DNA from: Mariniphaga sp. | Lineage (GTDB): Bacteria > Bacteroidota > Bacteroidia > Bacteroidales > Prolixibacteraceae | Direction of reading: 5' to 3' | Assembly: GCA_024636975.1 (NCBI GenBank) | Contig: JAGXGA010000061.1 | Span: 186,001-250,000 of the forward strand | DNA length: 64,000 nucleotides | Made by a program: the position numbers and the translations under genes | The notes under the pieces: generated by a model | Database searches by the model: none | What the model was told of the DNA's origin: nothing | Seen by the model: only the letters and a program-made list of their open reading frames with translations | Shown here: in pieces, positions 7,806 through 16,185 of the stretch | Layout: every line of letters starts with the position of its first letter | How positions within the stretch are numbered: position 1 is the first letter of the stretch

Positions 7806-9455
7806 CTAATGAACTGACTTCTTTTGAATATGTTTTAATGCCTCTCCCACCGCATTTTCAAATGAAGGAAATATTGAATTATTTCCGATGATCTTGTAAA
7901 CATCTGCCTTCTCCAGAGCCCCATTTACATTATCGTTTACACCTGAAAGTATCACTTTAGTATCTGAATGAACCAATATTTTCAAAGCAGCTTTTAAATT
8001 GGTAATACCTGTTGAATCGACGAATGGTACATGCCGCATTCTGATAATAATAATTTTACTGTTTAGACCTGTAGATTTCAAAACCTCACAATACTGCTTG
8101 GCCGACCCAAAAAACAAAGGCCCGCTGATCTCATAAATGCTTATTTCTTTTGGCAGGTCAGAATAATCTTCAATTACATCAGTATCTATCAAAACAGGAA
8201 GTGTATTGCTCAGATCAGCCATCCTTTTCATAAACAACAGGGCAGAAAGAACCACGCCAATCTGAATGGCCACGGTTAAATCAACTAATACCGTCAGAAG
8301 AAAGGTTGATACCAGCACTATTATATCAAAAAATGATCCTTTCAGAATAGAACGAAAAGAGCGCCATTCACTCATGTTGTAAGCAACAACAATCAGAATT
8401 CCGGCCAAAGCCGACATGGGAATCAACTTTACCCATCGGCCGAAAAAAAGCATAATCAGCAACAGAACAATAGCATGAAAAATACCGGCAACAGGTGTTT
8501 TACCTCCATTTTTAACGTTTGTTGCCGTGCGGGCTATAGCTCCGGTTGCCGGAATCCCTCCAAAAAACGGTGTAACAATATTGGCAATTCCCTGGGCGAT
8601 GAGTTCTGTATTCGAACGGTGACGACTGCCGGTCATTCCATCGGCAACTACCGCCGAAAGAAGCGACTCTATACCACCTAAAAGAGCAATGGTAAGGGCA
8701 GGTTGTATATAAGTACTCAATTTGGATAATTCAAATTGCGGAATTTCAAAATGAAATGAACCGGGGATATCCCCAAAAAACGATTCAATAGTTAATACAG
8801 GAAGATTAAATATCTGAACGAACAATGTACAGGCAACGATTGCAATAAGTGAACCCGGAACCTTTCTTATTATTCTCTTTGAAAAAACTACCAATAGTAT
8901 GGTTATAGCAGTAATTCCAACGGCATAAAAGTTAAGGGTGCTGAGATTTTCCACGTAACTTGACCATTTGGCCATAAATCCTGCAGGTACCTGTCCGATT
9001 TCCAGCCCCAAAGCATCCCTGATTTGAGTGGAAAAAATAACTACAGCAATTCCGCTTGTGAATCCGACAATTAAGGGGTGTGGGAAATATTTCAGAAGTG
9101 CCCCCAACTTTAACAACCCAAAAACAACAAGTAATATACCTGCCATAATGGTTGAAATAATAAGCCCATTAAGACCATGTTGTGCAAGTATACTGTAAAC
9201 AATTACTATAAATGCACCGGTAGGACCTCCTATCTGTACCCGGCTACCCCCAAAAAAAGAGATAATAAATCCTGCAACAATTGCCGTTATCAATCCCTTT
9301 TCAGGTGAAACACCCGAGGCCACTGCAAAAGCAATTGCCAGGGGCAATGCCACGATTCCAACAACAGTGCCTGACAACAAATCCGATGAGAATTGTCGGG
9401 CTGTATATCCTTCTTTCAGGACACTGAATAACTTAGGCTTAAATACTGATTCCAC
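7806..9455 (-). CDS. SulP-family anion transporter with STAS domain
   Basis: Inner-membrane SLC26/SulP transporter for sulfate, bicarbonate or a similar anion. The conserved start of the fold is visible (FKPKLFSVLKEGYTARQFSSD, then a first helix with GIVALPLAIAFAVASG), followed by GGPTGAF and by ATGAIARTATNVKNGGKTPVAG. A cytoplasmic STAS domain fills the last 120 residues (SGPLFFGSAKQY ... HVPFVDSTGITNL). The reading frame opens as far as a TTG at 9557 (583 aa), but I prefer the GTG at 9455 (549 aa): it begins just before the conserved N-terminus and lies 22 bases after a TACATTTG -7 box. No carbonic anhydrase neighbour is present, so the substrate stays open. Confidence 0.9.
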   Translation of the reverse strand: MESVFKPKLFSVLKEGYTARQFSSDLLSGTVVGIVALPLAIAFAVASGVSPEKGLITAIVAGFIISFFGGSRVQIGGPTGAFIVIVYSILAQHGLNGLIISTIMAGILLVVFGLLKLGALLKYFPHPLIVGFTSGIAVVIFSTQIRDALGLEIGQVPAGFMAKWSSYVENLSTLNFYAVGITAITILLVVFSKRIIRKVPGSLIAIVACTLFVQIFNLPVLTIESFFGDIPGSFHFEIPQFELSKLSTYIQPALTIALLGGIESLLSAVVADGMTGSRHRSNTELIAQGIANIVTPFFGGIPATGAIARTATNVKNGGKTPVAGIFHAIVLLLIMLFFGRWVKLIPMSALAGILIVVAYNMSEWRSFRSILKGSFFDIIVLVSTFLLTVLVDLTVAIQIGVVLSALLFMKRMADLSNTLPVLIDTDVIEDYSDLPKEISIYEISGPLFFGSAKQYCEVLKSTGLNSKIIIIRMRHVPFVDSTGITNLKAALKILVHSDTKVILSGVNDNVNGALEKADVYKIIGNNSIFPSFENAVGEALKHIQKKSVH

Positions 9456-9476
9456 GATTCTGTAAAAAAAACTGTG

Positions 9477-9484
9477 CAAATGTA
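9477..9484 (-). promoter_or_regulatory. Candidate Bacteroidota -7 box for the SulP gene
   Basis: On the minus strand the bases read TACATTTG, matching TAnnTTTG. No clean TTG or TTTG is seen about 19-21 bases upstream, so this rests on the -7 element alone. It supports the short GTG start at 9455, because the TTG at 9557 would lie upstream of this promoter. Confidence 0.35.
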
Positions 9485-9702
9485 GATTGTTTTTACATCT
9501 GCTGCCTTTTCTTTGAAAATATTTGTATTGTCGGTACTTTTCATTTAACAAACCCAACTTTTACTGACAATGAGCAAGTAAGAATGACAGCAGTAATATA
9601 TGCCCGTTTCCTATGAAAGCAGTAAATTATGGTTCTGTTGTACGAACAACTTTTTTTCCCCATATTGTTATATATTTAAGGTATCAAATGTGACAATACT
9701 CT

Positions 9703-10173
9703 ATGAAAAAACTTACTAAAAAAATGGTTCGCTCAGCACAACAATCATGGGCTGATGGTATCCTCCGGATAGGTAAAGCCTATAGAAACAAGGAAGACTA
9801 CCACTCGCTCGCTGACACTTTTATAAACCTGCACTACGGGTATAACGAAGGAATTGTATTGTTTAAGCCTACCCTTGCATCTGTAGAGCAGTTCCGCGAC
9901 ACATTTGAAAAAGCACATTCTTATTTTGTTTCAGGAAATCCAGACTTTCCCGAAGACCAGGGCTTTGCTATCAGACATTGGGTTAAGGTAAAATTTGATA
10001 ATACAGGAATTATCAACATGGGGCACAGGGCTGTAGCTATGGGGAATTATTATTTTACCGATGATGCCGGTAATGAAGTGAAGGTGGAATATACCTTCGG
10101 TTATTTCCTGACAGAAAACAATGAAATTAAAATAAATCTACATCATTCATCAATACCTTATTCAAAAACTTAA
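9703..10173 (+). CDS. SnoaL/NTF2-like small protein
   Basis: 156-aa cytoplasmic protein with no signal peptide. The sequence (LHYGYNEGIVLFKPTLAS ... AMGNYYFTDDAGNEVKVEYTFGYF ... INLHHSSIPYS) fits a family of cone-shaped SnoaL/NTF2-like proteins. I recall similar proteins labelled phosphoribosyl-AMP cyclohydrolase in databases, but the zinc-binding cysteines of HisI are absent, so that name should not be used. No enzymatic role is established. It lies 10 bases upstream of the secreted RraA-like gene and is probably co-transcribed with it. Confidence 0.7.
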   Translation: MKKLTKKMVRSAQQSWADGILRIGKAYRNKEDYHSLADTFINLHYGYNEGIVLFKPTLASVEQFRDTFEKAHSYFVSGNPDFPEDQGFAIRHWVKVKFDNTGIINMGHRAVAMGNYYFTDDAGNEVKVEYTFGYFLTENNEIKINLHHSSIPYSKT

Positions 10174-10183
10174 TTTATTTATT

Positions 10184-11011
10184 ATGAAACATTTTTCATC
10201 TATTCTCCTAATCTTTAGTTTAATAATGAGTTTATCTGCCACTGGGCAAGATAAATCTGATGTTAAGAACGGAATAAATTTAATTGAAACTCAAACTTTT
10301 TCGAATGAAGAGAATGCCGAGTTGTTGAAATTTTACGAAGGATTGCGTGTAGCTGATGTTTCTGATGGCATGGACATGGTCGGGCTGCCAAATACAGGGC
10401 TTGTAAGTACAGATATCCATGCCGACTGGACCGATACCGAGAACATGTCACACATCATTCGTGGTATTGCGGTTACGGCACGCTATGTTCCTACTCAACG
10501 TCCCGACAGACCAAAGCCGGGCGAAGATTTTGCAGCATGGGAAGGACATTTCTACAGCACTTATTCCACAGAAGCGTTTGCCGATGCCATCCAACCTGGT
10601 TCAGTGGTTGTACTTGATGATGTAGAAGACCGGGATATAGGCTCAATTGGCTCAAACAACATTCTGTACTGGGTAAAATTAGGTGCTGTTGGTGTTGTTA
10701 CCGATGCCAGTTCACGCGACACCGATGAAATCGCCCTTCAGAAAATTCCGCTTTATCTTCGCAAAAAAGGCCGCGGCATACGTCCGGGAAGAAATGAGCT
10801 GGAATCGGTAAACCGCCCCATTGATTTAGGAGGTGTACTTGTTATGCCAGGTGATGTGGTAGTGGCCGATGGCGACGGTGTGGTGGTGGTTCCACGTAAA
10901 GTGGCTAAACAAGTGGCAGAATTTGCACATGGCATATTGGTAAAAGATAAAGCCGGCAGAAAAAAGCTATACGAAAGCCTTGGAATTCCGTTGGATGACA
11001 CTGTGGAATAA
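10184..11011 (+). CDS. Exported RraA-like (HMG/CHA aldolase fold) protein
   Basis: 275 aa. The RraA/demethylmenaquinone-methyltransferase-like fold is clear from RVADVSDGMD, PGSVVVLDD, DIGSIGSNN, LGAVGVVTDASSRD (R178-D179, the conserved substrate/metal pair) and GVLVMPGDVVVADGDGVVVVP. Fold members are class II pyruvate aldolases or RNase E regulators, usually cytoplasmic and about 160-230 aa. This one carries an N-terminal signal peptide (about 1-21, ending SLSATGQ), so it appears to be exported. The old menaquinone methyltransferase name is wrong for the fold. It follows the SnoaL-like gene by 10 bases. The substrate is unknown. Confidence 0.82.
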   Translation: MKHFSSILLIFSLIMSLSATGQDKSDVKNGINLIETQTFSNEENAELLKFYEGLRVADVSDGMDMVGLPNTGLVSTDIHADWTDTENMSHIIRGIAVTARYVPTQRPDRPKPGEDFAAWEGHFYSTYSTEAFADAIQPGSVVVLDDVEDRDIGSIGSNNILYWVKLGAVGVVTDASSRDTDEIALQKIPLYLRKKGRGIRPGRNELESVNRPIDLGGVLVMPGDVVVADGDGVVVVPRKVAKQVAEFAHGILVKDKAGRKKLYESLGIPLDDTVE

Positions 11012-11105
11012 AACTAAACAGGTGCACTGAAACAGATATTGTGGAGAAAAAAACTTCGCCCGATATTTAAATAATTAACTTTTTCAGGAAAAAACTCCGG
11101 TGTGG

Positions 11106-11136
11106 TTTGCCTGAAATAAAATAAATATTACTTTTG
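11106..11136 (+). promoter_or_regulatory. Bacteroidota housekeeping promoter of tRNA-Lys
   Basis: A -33 element TTTG (11106-11109) is followed after 19 bases by TACTTTTG (11129-11136), which matches the TTTG-N19-TAnnTTTG promoter of Bacteroidota. Transcription would begin a few bases later. A small hairpin (GCCTTTG / CAAAGGC, 11142-11160) lies in the leader just before the tRNA. Confidence 0.75.
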
Positions 11137-11171
11137 CACCCGCCTTTGAGAAACAAAGGCACCATAAGGAT

Positions 11172-11247
11172 GACTCAGTAGCTCAGTTGGTAGAGCACAT
11201 CCCTTTTAAGGATGGGGTCCTGGGTTCGAGCCCCAGCTGAGTCACCA
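11172..11247 (+). tRNA. tRNA-Lys(TTT)
   Basis: A complete cloverleaf of 76 bases. The acceptor GACTCAG pairs with CTGAGTC, the D stem is GCTC/GAGC, the anticodon stem CATCC/GGATG encloses loop CTTTTAA (anticodon TTT, lysine), and the T arm is CTGGG-TTCGAGC-CCCAG. The CCA end is encoded (11245-11247). It has its own promoter upstream and a terminator downstream. Confidence 0.97.
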
Positions 11248-11256
11248 AATATTTTG

Positions 11257-11288
11257 AAAAGGAAAGTCGTTAGGCTTTCCTTTTTTTA
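11257..11288 (+). terminator. Intrinsic terminator of tRNA-Lys
   Basis: Stem GGAAAG/CTTTCC (11261-11266 and 11275-11280), extended by an A-run pairing with a run of seven Ts, with an 8-base loop. It lies 10 bases after the tRNA CCA end and before the decayed tRNA copy, so that copy is probably not read from the tRNA-Lys promoter. Confidence 0.8.
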
Positions 11289-11293
11289 TTTTA

Positions 11294-11368
11294 ACACCAG
11301 TAGCTCAGTTGGCAGAGCATTCCGCCTAAGCGGAAGGGTCCTGGGTTCGAGCCCCAGCTGAGTCACCA
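11294..11368 (+). pseudogene. Decayed tRNA-Lys copy (tRNA pseudogene)
   Basis: A 75-base sequence shares with the intact tRNA-Lys the D arm and an identical 33-base 3' part (11215-11247 and 11336-11368, including CCA). The 5' acceptor strand reads ACACCAG and pairs with only 3 of 7 positions of CTGAGTC. The anticodon arm TTCCGC-CTAA-GCGGAA has become a perfect 6-bp stem with a 4-base loop, one base shorter than in the intact tRNA, with no normal seven-base loop and no U33. It cannot be a normal tRNA; it may be a duplication remnant. Confidence 0.8.
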
Positions 11369-11489
11369 GTAACAAAATGGAGAGCCGAATAAACCTTTAC
11401 TTATTATTTCCATTACACAACTTTAAATCATCAATCAACACCTGCTTAGCGTGAATACGCGCTATTTAGGTCAGATCAGGCCCTGACTT

Positions 11490-11597
11490 AATTCAATATT
11501 AATTCAGTATAAATTCAATAATAATTCAATGTAAATTCAATTATAATTGAATTTACATTGAGTTATTATTGAGTTAATATTGAGTTTACATTGAGTT
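11490..11597. repeat. 11-bp phased inverted pentamer array, locus A
   Basis: AATTC begins at 11490, 11501, 11512, 11523 and 11534, an exact 11-base step. After a 10-base gap, GAATT begins at 11549, then GAGTT at 11560, 11571, 11582 and 11593, again exact 11-base steps. The two 54-base arms are mirror related around 11543.5: 46 of 54 positions are Watson-Crick pairs. Five of the eight exceptions become G-U pairs in a plus-strand transcript, so an RNA would pair at 51 of 54. Confidence 0.95.
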
Positions 11598-11671
11598 TGA
11601 ACAGGAGAAGGTATAGAGAACGTATTATTTAAAGAGGTACATAAACACTGAATGTAATACCAACTCTTAAA

Positions 11672-11728
11672 TTTAGCTGATAGGTTGAATGTCGGACTTG
11701 GAAAGTCCGACTCCCAGAGGTTCCTGCA
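11672..11728 (+). repeat. 57-bp direct repeat with palindromic core, copy 1
   Basis: The sequence starts TTTAGCTGAT and ends GGTTCCTGCA. Its core at 11691-11711 is a 9-bp inverted repeat, GTCGGACTT-GGA-AAGTCCGAC. A near-identical copy lies at 12002-12058 in the same orientation. The core resembles palindromic repeats I recall from many environmental bacterial genomes, but I cannot name a family. Confidence 0.9.
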
Positions 11729-11832
11729 ACGATTGGCACTCCAGCAACTTTTCAAGGCAGGCCAACGGCACTTTGACTTTCCAAGTTAAAGATTCTAGGT
11801 ACGGCACCGGTTAATTAATTCCAACCCAAGGG

Positions 11833-11986
11833 TTCAATCCCTTCAGGGATTAAATATGGGTAGAAATAAATGAAAAACAGGGAATTACGGCTCATGCCGG
11901 ACATGAGGGTTTTCGTGTCACGAGATTTTCTACCCATATGATCTGCCTACAGCACATTTCCCTCCGGTTGGAGATTTGGCATTTTT
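11833..11986 (+). repeat. Modular hairpin element, copy 1
   Basis: Modules in order are: palindrome AATCCCT-TC-AGGGATT (11837-11852), ATATGGGTAGAAA, an inner inverted repeat around GGCTCATGCCGG, TTTTCTACCCATAT (inverted to the second module), CCTACAGCACAT, CTCCGGTTGGAG and a final GCATTTTT. Aligning it with the minus strand of 48937-49085 keeps the same order and spacing. It lies between the two 57-bp repeats. Confidence 0.85.
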
Positions 11987-12001
11987 AAATGGGTGTTGTT
12001 T

Positions 12002-12058
12002 TTTAGCTGATGGTTTGAATGTCGGACTTGGAAAGTCCGACTTCCGGGGGTTCATGCA
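12002..12058 (+). repeat. 57-bp direct repeat with palindromic core, copy 2
   Basis: This matches copy 1 from TTTAGCTGAT onward, with the 9-bp inverted repeat at 12021-12041 and a slightly different tail (TTCCGGGGGTTC). It ends 10 bases from the uvrA stop codon, so it may lie in or near the uvrA 3' end and act as its transcript end. Confidence 0.9.
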
Positions 12059-12068
12059 CAATTCATAG

Positions 12069-14951
12069 TCAGGCTTCAATTTTCATTTCAAGTTCTTCTT
12101 TCAGGAACTTTGCCGTGTAGGATTTTTTATTTTTGGCAACCTGTTCAGGAGTGCCGGTACACAGTATCTGACCGCCGTTTTTGCCGCCGTCGGGACCGAG
12201 ATCGATGATGTGATCAGCAACTTTTATTACATCCATGTTGTGTTCGATTACAATCACCGTGTTTCCCTTATCCACGATTTTATTTAGCACATCGAGCAGC
12301 ACACTGATGTCCTCAAAATGGAGGCCGGTGGTTGGTTCATCAAGGATGTATATGGTTTTGCCGGTATCGCGTTTGGCCAGTTCAGCTGCAAGCTTTACCC
12401 GCTGTGATTCTCCACCTGATAAAGTTGTAGAAGACTGTCCGAGGGTGATGTACCCCAACCCTACCTCCTGCAGTGTTTTTAACTTAATAATGATGTTGGG
12501 TATGTTCTCGAAAAATTCAACGCCCTGGTTGATTGTCATCTCCAGCACATCGCTGATAGACTTTCCCTTGTACCTGACCTCAAGGGTTTCGCGGTTGTAA
12601 CGTTTGCCGTTGCATTTGTCGCAATGAACATAAACATCGGGAAGAAAATTCATTTCGATTAGTTTCATTCCCCCACCCTGGCACTCTTCACAGCGGCCAC
12701 CTTTAACATTGAACGAGAACCGGCCGGGCTTATAACCCCTTATTTTAGATTCCGGCAACAGGGTAAACAGGTTGCGGATGTCGGAAAAAACTCCGGTATA
12801 GGTGACAGGATTTGAGCGGGGTGTGCGGCCGATTGGCGACTGATCAACACGAATTACCTTATCTGCCAGATCAATACCTTCTATTTTTTTGTAAGGCAAG
12901 GGGTCCTGTATTGATTTATAGAAATGCTGACTTAGTATCGGCTGCAGGGTTTCGTTGATCAGGGTTGATTTTCCGCTTCCCGAAACACCTGTAACACAAA
13001 TGAAGGTACCGAGCGGAATGTCGAGCGTAACATTTTTAAGGTTATTCCCTGTACAACCCTTTACTTTCAGCACATTCCCGTTCCCCTCGCGACGGGTATC
13101 AGGAACTTTAATCATTTTTCTGTGGTTCAGGTAATCAGAAGTCAGGGTATGTGTTTTGAGCACATCTGCAGGAGTACCAGCTGCCACAATCTCACCACCG
13201 TGCCGGCCAGCATGAGGACCCATATCGATAAGCCAATCGGCATGCATCATAGTATCGCGGTCGTGCTCCACCACAACCACCGAGTTTCCGCTGTCGCGCA
13301 GTTGCTCCAGCGCCTGTATAAGCTTCAGGTTATCGCGGTGATGCAGTCCGATGCTGGGTTCATCAAGGATATACAACACATTAACCAGTTGTGAACCGAT
13401 TTGAGTAGCCAGCCGGATGCGTTGCGATTCGCCTCCGGAAAGGCTTTGAGCAGTGCGGTCGAGCGCCAGGTAATCAAGCCCTACCCCCAGCATAAATCCA
13501 AGCCGGTCGCGAATCTCCTTTATTACTTCAACCCCAATTTGCCGCTGCCGATCGCTCAGCCTGTCTTCCAAGCCGTTCAGCCACACGCCCAGCTCAGTCA
13601 AATCGAGCTGAGCAAGCTCCGAAATGTTTTTACCATCAATTTTAAAATGAAGCGATTCTTTTTTTAGGCGTTGCCCGTTGCACTCAGGACAAACGATTGT
13701 TTTAACAAACTGATTGGCCCACTTTTGTGCTTTCTTAGCTGGATTATCTTCCCGCTGGCTGTCTATGTACTTCACTACCCCATCGTAACTCATCATGTAA
13801 TTCATACTCGACCCTAGGGGAGTATTTTTAAGCTGAATGCGCTCACTTGTGCCAAACAGCACAGCATGCAACCCCTCTTCCGGAATATCTCCGACCGGGG
13901 TTTTAAGCGTAAAGCCAAACTTTTCGCCTAACGCTTCGATCTGCCAAAATATTAATGAATTGCGGTAAGCCCCTAAGGGTGCAATCCCTCCTTTTCCGAT
14001 GCTCTTCCCTTTATCGGGAATTAACTTTTCGGCATCGATTTCCGTGATCCGCCCCAGCCCGTTGCAATGAGAGCAAGCGCCCTGGGGTGAGTTGAAGGAA
14101 AAATTATGAGGGGCAGGTTCACTGTAAGAAATACCGGTGGTAGGGCACATCAGCAGGCGGCTGTAATATTTGGCGGTATTGGTTTCATGATCGAGAATCA
14201 TGAGAATACCGTGACCGTGTTTCATTGCAGTCTGTACACTGTCTTTCAATCTTTTGCCGGCCGCTTCTTCAACAACCAGTTTATCGATTACTATTTCAAT
14301 AAAGTGGTTTTTGTACCGGTCGACACGCTGGTGATGTTTTATTTCTGTTACCTCTCCATCGATCCGGGCATGCAGGAATCCTTTACGCCTGATTTGTTCG
14401 AAGAGTTCACGGTAATGCCCTTTTCTTCCTTTCACCACCGGCGCCAGGATGTATATTCGTTTTCCCTGAAATTGCTCGTTAATAAGTTGCAGGATTTTCT
14501 CCTCGGAGTATTTCACCATTTTTTCTCCGGTGTTGTATGACCAGGCTTCACCAGCCCGTGCATAAAGCAACCGGAGGAAGTCGTAAATTTCTGTAACCGT
14601 CCCCACCGTTGAGCGTGGATTACGGGTGGTTACCTTCTGCTCGATTGAGATTACCGGGCTAAGGCCTGTAATTTTGTCCACATCGGGCCGCTCCAGATTA
14701 CCCAGGAACGATCTTGCGTAAGCAGAAAATGTTTCGATGTACCGTCGTTGCCCTTCAGCATAAATGGTATCGAAGGCAAGAGACGATTTGCCACTGCCGC
14801 TTAATCCGGTAATAACCGTAAGTTTATCGCGTGGTATCTCCACTGTAATATTCCGGAGGTTATGTACCCGCGCGCCATACACAACTATTTTATCTTCCGG
14901 CTCCGTTGCTATATCGTAAACCAGTTCTTCTGTTTGTTTGTCTTCCCGCAT
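12069..14951 (-). CDS. uvrA: Excinuclease ABC subunit A
   Basis: DNA damage-sensing ATPase of nucleotide excision repair, 960 aa, a usual length. Two ABC ATPase halves are visible: Walker [13 protein letters not shown] and [12 protein letters not shown], and signatures [14 protein letters not shown] and [14 protein letters not shown]. The zinc-binding cysteine pairs are present (CSHC, CPEC, CEEC and CDKC). The ATG at 14951 is followed by [10 protein letters not shown] and then the conserved [12 protein letters not shown]. It is a single gene on the minus strand with no uvrB or uvrC nearby. No LexA-type operator was recognised upstream. Confidence 0.97.
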   Translation of the reverse strand: MREDKQTEELVYDIATEPEDKIVVYGARVHNLRNITVEIPRDKLTVITGLSGSGKSSLAFDTIYAEGQRRYIETFSAYARSFLGNLERPDVDKITGLSPVISIEQKVTTRNPRSTVGTVTEIYDFLRLLYARAGEAWSYNTGEKMVKYSEEKILQLINEQFQGKRIYILAPVVKGRKGHYRELFEQIRRKGFLHARIDGEVTEIKHHQRVDRYKNHFIEIVIDKLVVEEAAGKRLKDSVQTAMKHGHGILMILDHETNTAKYYSRLLMCPTTGISYSEPAPHNFSFNSPQGACSHCNGLGRITEIDAEKLIPDKGKSIGKGGIAPLGAYRNSLIFWQIEALGEKFGFTLKTPVGDIPEEGLHAVLFGTSERIQLKNTPLGSSMNYMMSYDGVVKYIDSQREDNPAKKAQKWANQFVKTIVCPECNGQRLKKESLHFKIDGKNISELAQLDLTELGVWLNGLEDRLSDRQRQIGVEVIKEIRDRLGFMLGVGLDYLALDRTAQSLSGGESQRIRLATQIGSQLVNVLYILDEPSIGLHHRDNLKLIQALEQLRDSGNSVVVVEHDRDTMMHADWLIDMGPHAGRHGGEIVAAGTPADVLKTHTLTSDYLNHRKMIKVPDTRREGNGNVLKVKGCTGNNLKNVTLDIPLGTFICVTGVSGSGKSTLINETLQPILSQHFYKSIQDPLPYKKIEGIDLADKVIRVDQSPIGRTPRSNPVTYTGVFSDIRNLFTLLPESKIRGYKPGRFSFNVKGGRCEECQGGGMKLIEMNFLPDVYVHCDKCNGKRYNRETLEVRYKGKSISDVLEMTINQGVEFFENIPNIIIKLKTLQEVGLGYITLGQSSTTLSGGESQRVKLAAELAKRDTGKTIYILDEPTTGLHFEDISVLLDVLNKIVDKGNTVIVIEHNMDVIKVADHIIDLGPDGGKNGGQILCTGTPEQVAKNKKSYTAKFLKEELEMKIEA

Positions 14952-15019
14952 GTTGCTTCTTCCTACCGTATCTGTTTTCTATGATTTTTTCCTGTCGGTG
15001 AATAATTGTAAATTTATAT

Positions 15020-15949
15020 TTACACGTCTTCCATTACAGGAATCTTGACAATGTATTTTTTCCCTCCGGAATTGGTGAGGTTGTTTTCCCTAAGCCACGG
15101 ATTAAAATCTTTCAAGAGTTTATAGTTAATGTTATGTTGATGAGCAAAATCAGCAAAATCATCCACCCGGCCATTAATCTCAATATCACGTGTAATCACA
15201 ATGGGATATTTATCTTCTTCGGCAACATAAAAATTATAGTCTTCCGGATTTTCCATGATTAGTTTTAAAGCAACAATCCTGAAAACGTACCTGCTGGTTT
15301 CTTCACCAAAAAGAAGATCGTAATACACATTGTTCTTTTGCCTGGTCATTTGCCTTTCCACACCTGCCATTCCACCATTATAGGCAGCTGCCACCATAGC
15401 CCAGCTTCCATATTTTTTGTATGCTTTCAACAAATAACTGCATGCGGCATAGGTTGATTTTTCGATGTGATAACGCTCATCAATTTCACTGTTTACTTCC
15501 AGGCCATATTCCTGGGCAGTGCCTGCCAAAAACTGCCATAATCCTACGGCCCGGGCAGGCGAAACCGCTCTGGGGTTGAATCCACTTTCGGCCAAAGCCA
15601 AATATTTAAAGTCGGCAGGTACACCTTTTTCTGCCAGGATTGGATCAATTATGGAAAAATAACGGGGGGCCATTTTTATATACCTGAGTGTTTGTGAATG
15701 AAAATAGGAATTTACAAGCAATTCACGGTCGAGTGACTCCCTTATATCAAATCGGTCCATAGGGACCGGCTCGCCGGCAAAAGTAACTGAATCGGGAATT
15801 TTAACCGATTTGAATGCCACCGGCACTTCCATCTTCAACACCTGGGGCTCTTCCCGTAAGGAGGAACCCATAATTAAAAAATAAACAACTACAACGTTTG
15901 CCGCTACAATGGCGGGTAAAAAAATCCTCAACAACTTTTTCCTGCTCAT
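15020..15949 (-). CDS. Membrane-anchored lytic transglycosylase (SLT domain)
   Basis: 309-aa periplasmic enzyme that cleaves peptidoglycan glycan strands. Residues 10-27 form an N-terminal membrane anchor. The SLT domain is marked by ALAESGFNPRAVSPARAVGLWQF, with Glu121 as the catalytic acid, and by AYNGG further on. The last 40 residues (NINYKLLKDFNPWLRENNLT) resemble a degenerate LysM-like cell-wall binding part, as in MltD-type enzymes. The gene lies 68 bases downstream of uvrA start on the same strand and is probably transcribed separately. The 683 bases upstream carry repeats. Confidence 0.88.
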   Translation of the reverse strand: MSRKKLLRIFLPAIVAANVVVVYFLIMGSSLREEPQVLKMEVPVAFKSVKIPDSVTFAGEPVPMDRFDIRESLDRELLVNSYFHSQTLRYIKMAPRYFSIIDPILAEKGVPADFKYLALAESGFNPRAVSPARAVGLWQFLAGTAQEYGLEVNSEIDERYHIEKSTYAACSYLLKAYKKYGSWAMVAAAYNGGMAGVERQMTRQKNNVYYDLLFGEETSRYVFRIVALKLIMENPEDYNFYVAEEDKYPIVITRDIEINGRVDDFADFAHQHNINYKLLKDFNPWLRENNLTNSGGKKYIVKIPVMEDV

Positions 15950-16185
15950 CTTCCTTTTTCTTTTTTTTTACAACGCAAAATTACATTTTTAGTTGATGGC
16001 TGGCAATTAAAAATCAAAAGATTCGGGAAGAAATATTTAAGTTCGATTTCCCTTTGCAGCAGAAGTAAATCTATGGTAAATTTGATTCAGGTTTTAGTAA
16101 TGTAAGTAATTCACCGGTATGATTGCCAGAGACATGCCAATTCCGTTGGAGATTAATTACGGACTAAAAACCATGAGAAAAAGGT

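Larger units (their letters stand above)
11369..12068. other. 700-bp non-coding repeat block between tRNA region and uvrA
   Basis: I find no gene here. The stretch holds the 11-bp phased inverted array (11490-11597), two direct copies of a 57-bp repeat (11672-11728 and 12002-12058) and, between them, one copy of a modular hairpin element (about 11833-11986). The last repeat ends 10 bases before the uvrA stop codon. The reading frame at 11537-11755 on the minus strand is built from repeat sequence and is not credible. Confidence 0.85.

Noticed and set aside
9456-9557. N-terminal extension of the SulP protein from TTG 9557
   Set aside because: It adds 34 residues without family match, and a -7 box lies inside it; GTG 9455 is preferred but not proven.
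9703-10173. Phosphoribosyl-AMP cyclohydrolase (hisI)
   Set aside because: The zinc-binding cysteines of HisI are absent and the sequence fits a SnoaL/NTF2-like fold.
11172-11368. Attachment site of an integrated element at tRNA-Lys
   Set aside because: The 33-base 3' repeat is only 121 bases from its copy, the D arm is also repeated, and no integrase gene is in the window, so a tRNA duplication explains it better.
11490-11597. CRISPR array
   Set aside because: Units are 11 bases with no spacers and the two halves are inverted; no cas gene is present.
14106-14540. 144-residue frame on the plus strand
   Set aside because: It is antisense to uvrA, a complete gene with all family motifs.
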